Below the pieces are notes generated by a model, which ran no database searches, had not been told where the DNA came from, and saw only the letters and a list, made by a program, of their open reading frames with translations. Source: Actinomycetota bacterium (GTDB taxonomy: Bacteria > Actinomycetota > Thermoleophilia > Solirubrobacterales > Solirubrobacteraceae). Taken from it: a stretch of DNA of 45,710 nucleotides. Each line of letters begins with the position of its first letter. The stretch's first letter is position 1. A program made the position numbers and the translations under genes. Below are positions 30,009 through 37,966 of the stretch, piece after piece. The stretch is taken from positions 1 through 45,710 of the forward strand of contig VAWY01000036.1 in assembly GCA_005888335.1 (NCBI GenBank), given 5' to 3'.

Positions 30009-31685
30009 TCACCCGACCATGTCGCGCGCGGCCTGGCCGGGCGCGATCATCGGGTACACGTTCTCCTCGCGCGTGACGCGCACGTCGACGACGACCGGGC
30101 CGTCGGTGGCCAGCGCCGCGCGGATGTCGTCGACCAGGGTGGTCTTGTCCGTGAAGCGCAGGCCGGTGCAGCCGTAGGCCTCGGCGAGCTTGACGAAGTC
30201 GGGCCACTGCCCCATGTCGACGTGGCTGTAGCGCTTGTCCCAGAACAGCTCCTGCCACTGGCGCACCATGCCCAGGTAGCCGTTGTTGACGATGAACACC
30301 TTGACCGCGATGCCCTCCTGCGCGCAGGTGGCGAGCTCCTGGGCGTTCATCTGGACCGAGCCGTCGCCGGCGATGCAGATCACGGTGTCGTCGGGACGGC
30401 CGACCTTGGCGCCCATCGCCGCGGGCAGGCCGAAGCCCATCGTCCCGAGGCCGCCGGACTGGATCCACCGCCGCGGGCCATGGAAGTGGAAGTACTGCGC
30501 GGCCCACATCTGGTGCTGGCCGATGTCGGTCGAGACGACCGCGTCGCCGCCCGTCGCCTCGTAGAGCGCCTGGATGACGCGCTGGGGCTTGATCTCGGTG
30601 CCCGCGGAGTCGTCGTAGCGCAGCGGGTAGCGCTCGCGCCACTCCTCGATGCGCTGCCACCACTCGTCGAGCCGGCCCGCCTCGGCCGCCGTCGCGCGGT
30701 ACTCGACGACGAGCTTGGCCAGGATCTGCCGGGCGTCGCCGACGATCGGGATGTGCGCGGGCACGTTCTTGGAGATCTCGGCCGGGTCGATGTCGATGTG
30801 GATGAACTTCGCCCGCGGCGCGAACTCGCTGAGCTTGCCGGTCACGCGGTCGTCGAAGCGCGCGCCGACCGCGCAGATGAGGTCGGCCTCGTCCATCGCG
30901 TAGTTGGCGGTGCGCGTGCCGTGCATGCCGAGCATGCCCAGCCACTGCTCGTGCGGCGCGGGGAACGCGCCGAGGCCCATGAGCGTGCAGGTCACCGGGA
31001 AGCGCCCGGCGAGCGCGAGCTGGACGAGCTCCTCGGAGGCGTTGGCGTTGACGACGCCGCCGCCGACGTAGAGCACCGGCCGGCGCGCCGCGGCGAGCGC
31101 CTTGGCCGCCTGGCGGATCTGCTTGGCGTTGCCCTCGGTCGTGGGCTGGTAACCGGGCAGCTTGACGTCGGTGACCGGCTCGTAGTCGATCTCCGCACGG
31201 CTGAGGTCCACCGGGATGTCGACGAGCACGGGGCCCGGGCGGCCCGTCCGCGCGAGGTAGAACGCCTCGTGGATCGCGCGCGGGATCTCGAGCGGGTGCT
31301 GGACCATGTAGGAGTGCTTGACGATCGGCATCGTGATGCCGATCGTGTCGGCCTCCTGGAAGCCGTCGGTCCCGAGCAGCTCGGTGCGCACCTGGCCGGT
31401 GATGAACACCGTCGGGCACGAGTCCATCATCGCGTCGGTGATCGGCGTGATGAGGTTGGTCGCCCCGGGGCCGCTCGTGCCGAGCGCGACGCCGACGCGG
31501 CCGGTCGCCTTGGCGTAGCCCTGCGCGGCGTGGCCGCCGCCCGCCTCGTGGCGCACGAGGACATGGCGGATCCCGGCGTCGACGAACGCGTCGTAGGTGG
31601 GGAGGTTCGCGCCGCCCGGCAGGCCGAATACGACGTCGACGCCCTCCGCCTTCAGGCATTCCATCACGGCGTCGACCGCGCGCAT
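30009..31685 (-). CDS. ilvB: Acetolactate synthase large subunit
   Basis: A 558-residue thiamine-diphosphate enzyme that condenses pyruvate (with pyruvate or 2-oxobutyrate) in branched-chain amino acid synthesis. It shows LKAEGVDVVFGLPGGANLPTYDAF, the catalytic Glu in LVRHEAGGGHAAQGYAKATGRVGVALGTSGPGATN, VFITGQV, FDDRVTGKLSEFAP and the ThDP motif IAGDGSVQMNAQELATCAQEGIAVKVFIVNNGYLGMVRQWQELFW. The Trp in the last segment lines the herbicide/substrate channel in relatives. ATG 31685 follows AAAGGAGG by 7 nt. A strong hairpin at 31719-31743 precedes it, with a possible -10 TAGACT at 31748-31753. Confidence 0.96.
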   Translation of the reverse strand: MRAVDAVMECLKAEGVDVVFGLPGGANLPTYDAFVDAGIRHVLVRHEAGGGHAAQGYAKATGRVGVALGTSGPGATNLITPITDAMMDSCPTVFITGQVRTELLGTDGFQEADTIGITMPIVKHSYMVQHPLEIPRAIHEAFYLARTGRPGPVLVDIPVDLSRAEIDYEPVTDVKLPGYQPTTEGNAKQIRQAAKALAAARRPVLYVGGGVVNANASEELVQLALAGRFPVTCTLMGLGAFPAPHEQWLGMLGMHGTRTANYAMDEADLICAVGARFDDRVTGKLSEFAPRAKFIHIDIDPAEISKNVPAHIPIVGDARQILAKLVVEYRATAAEAGRLDEWWQRIEEWRERYPLRYDDSAGTEIKPQRVIQALYEATGGDAVVSTDIGQHQMWAAQYFHFHGPRRWIQSGGLGTMGFGLPAAMGAKVGRPDDTVICIAGDGSVQMNAQELATCAQEGIAVKVFIVNNGYLGMVRQWQELFWDKRYSHVDMGQWPDFVKLAEAYGCTGLRFTDKTTLVDDIRAALATDGPVVVDVRVTREENVYPMIAPGQAARDMVG

Positions 31686-31718
31686 GCGCTCGCCTCCTTT
31701 CGCTCTCAGGGGTGGGAG

Positions 31719-31743
31719 AAACGGCCGCCGGAGGCGACCGTTT
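31719..31743 (-). terminator. 11-bp hairpin in ilvB leader
   Basis: Minus-strand AAACGGUCGCC and GGCGGCCGUUU pair over 11 bp (one U-G) around loop UCC; a further GGG/CCC can pair outside a 2-nt bulge. No U tract follows. It lies between the peroxidase stop and ilvB, so it may end upstream transcription or shape the ilvB leader. No leader peptide rich in Leu, Ile or Val codons is visible. Confidence 0.5.
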
Positions 31744-31765
31744 CCCGAGTCTACCCAGCGAGGGG

Positions 31766-33931
31766 CTACTGGGCGCTTCGCGTGCAGGTGCGATAGCGGC
31801 GCAGCATCATCAGCTCCCGCCCGTTGGCGGTGCGGACGACGACCTTCACCCGGATCGTCCCGCGCGGCAGGCCGCGCAGGTCGACCGGGGCGCGCCGCAG
31901 CCGTCGCCCGCGCAGGTCGGCGACCTTCCGGGCGTTGACCGTCACGGTCACGCGCCGGATGCGGTCGCCGCGTGGGCGCCAGAGGCGGATGGTGAAGACG
32001 CGCCGGCTGCGGCACGAGCTGCCGGGCAGCGTCACCTCGGGCACGCGCACGGTCACGGCGGGCGGCGCGTCGGTGATGGCCGTGTCGGGCGGGCCGCCGC
32101 CCTCGCCGGTCGGCACCGCGTCGCACGGCGGGCCGCTGAAGGCGGGGAACTGCGGCAGCGGTGCGCCGCCGCCCGCGCCAGTGGCCCCGATCTCCTTGAA
32201 GCAGTCCACCGCGCGGCCGTCGGCGTCGGTGATCACCGAGCCGTCGCCGTTGGTCTGCTCGCCGACCGGGACGAAGAGCTGCGGGTGGTCGAAGGGCGCC
32301 GCCTGGTCGCGCACGCGCGGGTCCGTCAGCGCCTCGAGGAACGCGACGAGCGACTTCTTGTCGGTCTGCGAGAGCCCCAGGGGCGCGATCTCGTTCGGCC
32401 CGGTCGCGGCGTTGAAGTCGCCGCCGCGGCTGTAGAAGTCGACGACCTGGCTCAGCGTCATCTGACCCCCGTTGTGGAAGAACGGGGCGGTCAGCGCCAC
32501 GTTGCGCAGCCCCGGCGTCTTGAACGAGCCGTCCACGCCGCCCGGCGGCGCGGCGGGCGCCTGCGCGTTCAGCGCGGCGATCGACAGCGGCGCGCCGAAC
32601 GGGTCGGTCCCGCCGTTGCCCGGATCGCTCGCCGACGGCCGGACGCCGATGTTGAAGAAGCCCGTGTCGTGCAGGCCGCGCTGGCTGGCGCTCACGGCGC
32701 CCTCGCGGGCCACCTCGGCGACGGTCGCCGTGGTCAGCGCCGCGCCGGCGTGGCACTCCATGCAGTCGCCTGCTCCCGCGAAGACGTTCATGCCCTGCCG
32801 GGCCTCGGCGCCGAGCGCCGAGGCATCGCCGGCGAGGAAACGGTCGACCGGAGTCTGGTCTGAGACCAGGGTCGACTCGTAAGCCTGGATGGCCAGGCCC
32901 CAGTAGAGCGGGAAGTTGAACTGCATGAGCGAGTAGCTGCGGCCGTTGGCGGCCGTGGCGCTGCCCTCGGCGTTCCACCACTCCGGCTTGAAGGCCTGGC
33001 GGATGAGCTCGCCGTACGAGGTGCGCAGGCCGCGGCCCGACGGCCCGGCGAGGTCGCCGAGCAGGCTGTCGCTCGCGCTCACGCGCTGGGCGCCGAGCGG
33101 GCGCAGCGCGAGCAGCTTGCGGCCGATGTCCGACAGCGTGCGCCCGTCGGCCGACATCTCGACCGGGTTGCCGGGCGGGCCGGTCGCCTGCGAGGCCAGC
33201 GAGGCGTTGGTCAGGCTGACGGCGACCTTGTCGAAGCCGCCGGCCGCGTTGGCCTGGCCGACGCGCGCCGAGGCGTCGCGGGCGCCGAACGGGTTGACGC
33301 CGTTGAAGTCGTTCTGCGCCCGGCCGTCCCAGAACTGGCGGAAGTTGAAGACCGCGTTGACCACCGAGGGCGTGTTGCGGCCGGTCGACCGGCGCACGTT
33401 GACCCCGCCGAGCTGGAACGCGCTGTCGACCGTCCCGAAGGCCTGCGAGTCGAGCGGGTCGCCGTCGATGATCCCCCTGAACGTCGAGGGCACGACGCCC
33501 TGCGAGCCGACGACGTTGTCGCTGTCGGCGAGGACCTGGGACGCCGCGTCGTCCGGGTCGGCCAGGCGGTGCAGCGGGAAGTCGGCGGCGGTCAGCTGCG
33601 CGTTCGGTCCCTTGACCGTGAAGCCGGCCGGCCCGCGCGGGTTGATCTGATTGCGCGACCGGTTGTCGGTCCCGGCGTCGTAGTGGCACGTTGCGCAGGC
33701 GGTCCGCCCGTCGCTGCCGGCCTGCATGTCCCAGAAGAGCGCCTTGCCCAGCTTCTGGGCGGCGCCTGTGTCGCGGACGAACCTCGAGATCTCGGGCGAC
33801 TGCGGCACGGGGAGCGAGCTCAGCGGCGCAAGTCCGCCCGTCCCGCCCTTCTTTGCCCCGGCGTCGCCGGCGGCCAGCGCACCAAGCCCTGCGATCGAGA
33901 GGAGGCCCAGCGCGATCCGAAAGGTCCTCAT
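31766..33931 (-). CDS. Exported di-heme cytochrome c peroxidase-like protein
   Basis: A 721-residue protein with a signal peptide (TFRIALGLLSIAGLGALAAGDAGA). It has two haem c sites, TACATCHYDAG (about residue 79) and GDCMECHAGA (about 389), in the arrangement of the CCP/MauG family: KLGKALFWD before the first, FFNIGV and FKTPGLRNVALTAPFFHNGGQMTL after the second. That family reduces peroxides or oxidises protein side chains outside the membrane. It is much longer than a classical bacterial peroxidase (about 330 residues), with an insert between the haems and a C-terminal beta-rich domain of about 110 residues (VTLPGSSCRSRRVFTIRLWRP). ATG 33931 begins the signal peptide; TTG 33937 is possible. 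The electron partner is unknown. Confidence 0.88.
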   Translation of the reverse strand: MRTFRIALGLLSIAGLGALAAGDAGAKKGGTGGLAPLSSLPVPQSPEISRFVRDTGAAQKLGKALFWDMQAGSDGRTACATCHYDAGTDNRSRNQINPRGPAGFTVKGPNAQLTAADFPLHRLADPDDAASQVLADSDNVVGSQGVVPSTFRGIIDGDPLDSQAFGTVDSAFQLGGVNVRRSTGRNTPSVVNAVFNFRQFWDGRAQNDFNGVNPFGARDASARVGQANAAGGFDKVAVSLTNASLASQATGPPGNPVEMSADGRTLSDIGRKLLALRPLGAQRVSASDSLLGDLAGPSGRGLRTSYGELIRQAFKPEWWNAEGSATAANGRSYSLMQFNFPLYWGLAIQAYESTLVSDQTPVDRFLAGDASALGAEARQGMNVFAGAGDCMECHAGAALTTATVAEVAREGAVSASQRGLHDTGFFNIGVRPSASDPGNGGTDPFGAPLSIAALNAQAPAAPPGGVDGSFKTPGLRNVALTAPFFHNGGQMTLSQVVDFYSRGGDFNAATGPNEIAPLGLSQTDKKSLVAFLEALTDPRVRDQAAPFDHPQLFVPVGEQTNGDGSVITDADGRAVDCFKEIGATGAGGGAPLPQFPAFSGPPCDAVPTGEGGGPPDTAITDAPPAVTVRVPEVTLPGSSCRSRRVFTIRLWRPRGDRIRRVTVTVNARKVADLRGRRLRRAPVDLRGLPRGTIRVKVVVRTANGRELMMLRRYRTCTRSAQ

Positions 33932-34041
33932 GGCCAAGGGGAACTACCGGGCCGCTGACCGCCGGGTCAACGCTCATGCGGACATCGTGCGCGCCCCCGG
34001 GCCGAAGCGTGCGCGAGCACGCAACGACGTGCGCGAACGAC

Positions 34042-34326
34042 CTATGTCAGCGCTTCTTCGGAGCGCTGCGCGGGCAGCGAGTCGGGGAAGCCGAGCTCGT
34101 GGCCGCAGCGGGTGCACAGCGCGTCGTGAACCTTGACGGTCTTGCCGCAGCGCGGGCACGGGTACTCGGGCTCGTCGGTCTCGTAGCGGTACAGCACCGC
34201 GGCGATCAGCCCGAGCATCGGGAGCAGCCCGGAGATCAGGAACCAGAGGAAGAACGACGAGCCCTTGATGCGTCCGACGATCCCTCCGGCGAGGCCGAAG
34301 AAGAACGCGATCGTCAGGTACGCCAC
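34042..34326 (-). CDS. Small membrane protein with C-terminal zinc ribbon
   Basis: A 94-residue protein. Two hydrophobic helices (YLTIAFFFGLAGGIVG and SFFLWFLISGLLPMLGLIAAVLY) are followed by EYPCPRCGKTVKVHDALCTRCGHELGF, a CxxC-CxxC zinc ribbon on the cytoplasmic side. The domain resembles that of many small zinc-ribbon membrane proteins of unknown role. The start is GTG 34326, two bases after the stop of the 57-codon gene upstream. It is the last of three tiny genes sharing one strand, preceding the peroxidase-like gene by 110 bp. Confidence 0.8.
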   Translation of the reverse strand: MAYLTIAFFFGLAGGIVGRIKGSSFFLWFLISGLLPMLGLIAAVLYRYETDEPEYPCPRCGKTVKVHDALCTRCGHELGFPDSLPAQRSEEALT

Positions 34327-34327
34327 G

Positions 34328-34501
34328 TCAGAATTTGCCGAGCGCCCAGACGATCCCGACGATGGCGAGGATCACGACGATCAGGGTCGACAGGCCGGCG
34401 ATGAGGCCGATGACGATCTTGAGCAGGATCCACGCCGCGACGACGAGAACGACGAGGGCGGCGAGGCGGGTGAGGATGCTCGGGCGAGCTTCTTGTTGCA
34501 C
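34328..34501 (-). CDS. 57-residue hydrophobic membrane protein
   Basis: GTG 34501 to TGA 34328 encodes QQEARPSILTRLAALVVL, then VVAAWILLKIVIGLIAGLS and TLIVVILAIVGIVWALGKF. Nearly the whole product is hydrophobic, with two membrane helices and a basic N-terminus, which supports a real gene over a chance frame. It starts 3 nt after the stop of the upstream 56-residue gene and ends 1 nt before the start of the zinc-ribbon membrane gene. Function unknown; similar two-helix peptides are common and poorly described. Confidence 0.72.
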   Translation of the reverse strand: MQQEARPSILTRLAALVVLVVAAWILLKIVIGLIAGLSTLIVVILAIVGIVWALGKF

Positions 34502-34504
34502 GCC

Positions 34505-34675
34505 TCAATCGTAGACGCGCTTGAGGTGCGCGTAGCGCGGTTCACCCGCGGAACGGTCGGTCCCGTCGAGCTTGAGCCGCGCGAGCCGGTAGCGGCGGAT
34601 GTTGTCCTCGCGCTCGGCGCGCGTCGGTCCGACGAGCACCAGCCGCGAGACGGCATGGGGTGACATGGGGCGCAT
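34505..34675 (-). CDS. Small basic protein, 56 residues
   Basis: MRPMSPHAVSRLVLVGPT, then RAEREDNIRRYRLARLKLDG and TDRSAGEPRYAHLKRVYD. A charged, probably helical soluble peptide with no motif I recognise. The ATG at 34675 has a strong GGGAGGG 5 nt upstream, which is the main support. It heads a tight three-gene unit with two membrane micro-genes. Confidence 0.6.
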   Translation of the reverse strand: MRPMSPHAVSRLVLVGPTRAEREDNIRRYRLARLKLDGTDRSAGEPRYAHLKRVYD

Positions 34676-34760
34676 GGTCCCTCCCGGGAGCGAGATGGGC
34701 AATGGACCGCTGGACGAAGAGTCGATCTCTGCCTTGGGACCGATAGTCGAGCAGGAAAGC

Positions 34761-35417
34761 TCAGCGCAAGGTGAAGGAAGCGCCAACGTTCGGTGAAGAT
34801 CGCGCAACGTCGAGTGCGGGCCGCATCTCCGCGGGGAGTCGCCGGCGCACGCGCCACCGCGCGCCCGAGAACGCGAGGTTGGCCACCGTTGCGAAACCTT
34901 GCTCGTCGGCGCGCAGGGCGAGGAGCAGGTGCGCTACGCGATCCGCGCTAGGCAGGTTCGGCTCCTTGACGTGCACACACCAGCACGCGACGCGCCGGCC
35001 GCCGTCGGTGACCAGCAGCGCGCCCGCCTCGCCCACCAGCCACGTGCCGAGCGCGCCCCGCTCGAGAACGAGGCCGGTGCGGGCGTGCAGGTCTCGCGCG
35101 GCGTGGTCGACGAGGTCGCCGAGCAGCCCCAGCGCGTTGCGCTCGGCCTCGCCGTCGCCGCGCCGGCGCGGGCGCACCACGTTGGCCCCGCGCTGCGCGT
35201 AGAGCTCGGGGATGATCCACGCGTGGGCGACGCACACCACCGCGACCGGGAAGGTCAGCGGCTGCAGGGCCAGCAGCGCCGCCGCGGCGCCGAGGAACGG
35301 CACGACGTGCGCGACGGTCGTCACCGTCCACAGCCGCCCGAGCATCCGCAGCCGGCGCGCGTCCATGCGCGCGCGCCAGTGGACGCCGGCGACCTCGGGG
35401 AGGACCTCGCCGGCCAC
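34761..35417 (-). CDS. Membrane-anchored protein of unknown function
   Basis: A 218-residue product. Two N-terminal hydrophobic helices (LWTVTTVAHVVPFLGAAAALLALQPLTFPVAVVCVAHAWIIPELYA) are followed by a soluble domain with ERNALGLLGDLVDHAARDLHARTG, LGTWLVGEAGALLV, ACWCVHVKEPNLPSADRVAHLLLALRADEQGFATVANLAFSGARWRVRRRL. No family is recognised with confidence. The start is GTG 35417 with AGGCGG about 5 nt upstream; the Met at MDARRL is an alternative. It lies 17 bp downstream of the 74-residue gene and probably shares its transcript. Confidence 0.7.
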   Translation of the reverse strand: MAGEVLPEVAGVHWRARMDARRLRMLGRLWTVTTVAHVVPFLGAAAALLALQPLTFPVAVVCVAHAWIIPELYAQRGANVVRPRRRGDGEAERNALGLLGDLVDHAARDLHARTGLVLERGALGTWLVGEAGALLVTDGGRRVACWCVHVKEPNLPSADRVAHLLLALRADEQGFATVANLAFSGARWRVRRRLPAEMRPALDVARSSPNVGASFTLR

Positions 35418-35434
35418 GCAGCCGCCTCGCCGCG

Positions 35435-35659
35435 CTAGCCGCCCGAGATCGGCAGGCGCATGATCACGAGCTCGGCGTCGACCGGCAGCTCGCGCACCTG
35501 CTCGGCGTGGCCGGGGCCCGTCGAGACCATCGCGAAGAAGCCGCGGTCGAGCTCCGCGCGGAACGCCGCGACCGCCCGCTCGATCGCCTCCGGGTCGTCC
35601 GCGCGCCACTCGGCGAGCGTCGTGTGGCCGGTGTTGTCCATCCGGACGAGCTTGGACAT
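35435..35659 (-). CDS. Conserved-looking 74-residue protein
   Basis: MSKLVRMDNTGHTTLAEW, then RADDPEAIERAVAAFRAELDRGFFAMVS and TGPGHAEQVRELPVDAELVIMRLPISGG. The pattern (R.D.TGHT..EW, acidic helix, strand, V.EL..DAE.V...P) suggests a small alpha/beta fold that may bind as a partner or adaptor; I do not know a function. ATG 35659 has AGGAGG 5 nt upstream, a clear Shine-Dalgarno. It is first in a two-gene unit with the membrane-anchored protein. Confidence 0.72.
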   Translation of the reverse strand: MSKLVRMDNTGHTTLAEWRADDPEAIERAVAAFRAELDRGFFAMVSTGPGHAEQVRELPVDAELVIMRLPISGG

Positions 35660-35727
35660 GCTGCCTCCTGGGCGAGGGGATCCTGCGGTTGATGCTACGC
35701 CGCGCCGGTCCGCTGCTCCACTGGTAG

Positions 35728-35985
35728 CGTCGCACCAGCATCGTCGCCGGCGTCGAGCGGCGCCGGCGGATCGTCGTGGCGCCGCGCTGGGTGCGCGCCT
35801 TCCTGCCGCTGCGCGGCGTGCTGCAGCGCGTGCAGGAGCGCGACAGCCTGGCGATCATGCCCGAGCTCGAGCAGATCGACGCCGCGGACCGTGCGCAGCG
35901 CGGCGAGGCCGCCCACGCGCCGGTGGGCGCGGGCGGAGCAGCCGCGGAGATGCGAACGTCGTTCGCGACTCGCGAACGCGCGTAG
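35728..35985 (+). pseudogene. 3' remnant of a short-chain dehydrogenase/reductase
   Basis: An open stretch after an in-frame TAG (35725-35727) reads IVAGVERRRRIVVAPRWV, then RAFLPLRGVLQRVQERDSLAIMPELEQID and a degenerate Ala/Gly-rich tail. The pattern of an IV.GVERRR helix, APRWVR strand, LPLRG helix and M.E hydrophilic end matches the last 60-70 residues of classical actinobacterial SDRs. The Rossmann loop, YxxxK site and the rest are missing. With no start codon of its own other than GTG 35776, it is best read as a deletion remnant. Neighbours on both sides are on the opposite strand. Confidence 0.6.
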
Positions 35986-35988
35986 CTC

Positions 35989-36531
35989 TCAGGCGACGAG
36001 CAGCTCGTCGCGCAGGCGCCGGGCGAGCGCCTCGGCCGTCGCCTCGGCGCTGGTCGCGCCGGTGTCGATCGCGTGGCGCTCGAGCGGACCGAGGTCGGCG
36101 AAGTCGCGCCACAGCTGCTCGACCACGGGGCGCTCGGCAAGCCGTGGTTCGTCGCGGCCGGCCGCCCGGGCGACGCAGACGTCGAGCGGCGCACGCAGGA
36201 CGGCGTAGGCGACGCGGTGCCCGGCGGCGCGCAGCGCGTCGCGCAGCGGCGCGTAGAACCAGCGCGGGCTGACGATGCCGTCGACGATCGTGAAGTAGCC
36301 GGCGTCGGCGTACGCGGCGGCCGCGCGGCCGACGATGCCCATGACGACCGTGTTCTGCTCGTGCGCCTCCGGCTTCCACGGCTCGACGTAGCCGGACACG
36401 ACGAAGTGAAAGAAGCGGTCTGACTCGAGGTGGGCCGCTCGCTGACGCGAGGCCGCGAGCAGCCTCGCCGCGGTCGTCTTGCCGGCGCCGGGCGGACCGG
36501 TGACGATCAGCACCGGGTCGCGCTCGGCCAA
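35989..36531 (-). CDS. P-loop kinase-like protein
   Basis: A 180-residue AAA_33/shikimate-kinase-like P-loop protein. The Walker A motif is VTGPPGAGKTTAARLLA, followed by HLESDRFFHFVVSGYVEPW (Asp after strand 2), IVDGIVSPRW (Walker B-like) and VLRAPLDVCVARAAGRDEPRLAERPVVEQLWRDF, with an Arg-rich lid. It probably phosphorylates a small molecule; the substrate is not evident. The start is TTG 36531, 4 nt after the gatB stop; GTG 36513 is an alternative that keeps the P-loop. It is downstream of gatCAB on the same strand. Confidence 0.82.
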   Translation of the reverse strand: MAERDPVLIVTGPPGAGKTTAARLLAASRQRAAHLESDRFFHFVVSGYVEPWKPEAHEQNTVVMGIVGRAAAAYADAGYFTIVDGIVSPRWFYAPLRDALRAAGHRVAYAVLRAPLDVCVARAAGRDEPRLAERPVVEQLWRDFADLGPLERHAIDTGATSAEATAEALARRLRDELLVA

Positions 36532-36535
36532 GGGG

Positions 36536-37966
36536 CTAGACGCCGAGCTTCTCGCGCACCAGCCGCGTGACCTCGGCGCCGTCCGCGCGGCCCTTGGTCT
36601 CGCGCATGACGTGGCCGATGATCGCCCCGATCGCCTTCATGTTGCCGGCGCGGATCTTCTCGGCGGCGTCGGCGTTGGCCGCGAGGGCCGCGTCGACGAT
36701 GGGCGCCAGCTCGTCGCCGCCGCCGATCGCCCCCAGGCCCTCGGCCTCGACGATCTGCTCGGGATCGCCGCCCTCGGCGACGAGGCGGTCGAGGACCTGC
36801 TTGCCGGCGTTCATCGTGACCTTCTTGGCGGCGACGAGCCCGACGAGGCGCGCGAGCGCCGCCGGCGTGACCTTCGCGGCGGGCAGCTCCTCGTCCTCGA
36901 CGCGCTGCAGCAGCTCGTTGCGCACCCAGTTGGCCAGCACCTGCGGCTCGACGCCGCCGTCGGCGGCGCGGGCGGCCTCGTAGAAGTCGCCGACCTCGAC
37001 GCGCGAGGCGAGCACCCACGCCGTCTCGGCGGCGATCCCCTCGGCCTCGTAGCGCTCGGCGCGCTGCGTGGGCAGCTCGGGCAGCGCCGCGCGCGCCGCC
37101 TCGAGCATCTCGTCGGTGGTGTCGATCGGGACGAGGTCGGGCTCGGGGAAGTAGCGGTAGTCGTGCGCCTCCTCCTTGGAGCGCAGCGAGGTGATCCGGC
37201 CGGACGACGGGTCGAAATGCAGCGTCTCCTGCTCGACCTGGCCCCCGTCCTCCAGGATCTGCGTCTGGCGCGCGATCTCGGCCTTGATGCCCCGCTCGAT
37301 GAAGCGGAACGAGTTCATGTTCTTCAGCTCGGTCTTGGTGCCGAACGTCGCCTCGCCGACGGGCCGCAGCGAGACGTTGGCGTCGCAGCGCAGCGAGCCC
37401 TCCTCCATGTTGACGTCGCTGACGCCGAGCTGGCGCAGCGTCGTGCGCATCAGCTTGAGCCACTCGGCGGCGTCCTCGGCCGAGCGCACGTCGGGCTCGG
37501 TGACGATCTCCACGAGCGGCGTGCCGCCGCGGTTGAAGTCGACGACCGACGTGTCGGAGCCGTGGATGCGCCCGCTCTCGCCGACGTGGACGAGCTTGGC
37601 CGCGTCCTCCTCGAGGTGCACGCGGTGGATGCGCACCTCGCCGAGCTGCCCGCCGCGGCACAGCGGCAGGTCGTACTGGGAGATCTGGTAGCCCTTGGGG
37701 AGGTCGGGATAGAAGTAGTTCTTGCGGTGGAAGATCGACCGCGGCGCCAGCTCGGAGCCCAGCGCGAGGCCGATCATCAGCCCGTAGTGGATGGCCTTCT
37801 CGTTGACGACCGGCAGCGACCCGGGCAGGCCGAGGCAGACAGGGCACGTGCGGGTGTTGGGCGGCTCGCCGAACGACAGCGCGCACGAGCAGAACATCTT
37901 CGTCTTCGTCGAGAGCTGGACGTGGATCTCGAGGCCGATGACGGGCTCGTAGTTGTGGACGGTCAT
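36536..37966 (-). CDS. gatB: Asp/Glu-tRNA amidotransferase subunit B
   Basis: A 476-residue kinase subunit that phosphorylates the misacylated Glu-tRNAGln or Asp-tRNAAsn before amidation. It starts MTVHNYEPVIGLEIHVQLSTKTKMFC and carries the zinc-site CSCALSFGEPPNTRTCPVCLGLPGSLPVVN, KNYFYPDLPKGYQISQYDLP, DFNRGGTPLVEIVTEPD, SLRCDANVSLR and YRYFPEPDLVPI, with the C-terminal YqeY-like tRNA-binding tail (AANADAAEKIRAGNMKAIGAIIGHVMRETKGRADG). GGAGG lies 6 nt before the ATG, and the ATG also overlaps the gatA stop as ATGA. Confidence 0.97.
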   Translation of the reverse strand: MTVHNYEPVIGLEIHVQLSTKTKMFCSCALSFGEPPNTRTCPVCLGLPGSLPVVNEKAIHYGLMIGLALGSELAPRSIFHRKNYFYPDLPKGYQISQYDLPLCRGGQLGEVRIHRVHLEEDAAKLVHVGESGRIHGSDTSVVDFNRGGTPLVEIVTEPDVRSAEDAAEWLKLMRTTLRQLGVSDVNMEEGSLRCDANVSLRPVGEATFGTKTELKNMNSFRFIERGIKAEIARQTQILEDGGQVEQETLHFDPSSGRITSLRSKEEAHDYRYFPEPDLVPIDTTDEMLEAARAALPELPTQRAERYEAEGIAAETAWVLASRVEVGDFYEAARAADGGVEPQVLANWVRNELLQRVEDEELPAAKVTPAALARLVGLVAAKKVTMNAGKQVLDRLVAEGGDPEQIVEAEGLGAIGGGDELAPIVDAALAANADAAEKIRAGNMKAIGAIIGHVMRETKGRADGAEVTRLVREKLGV

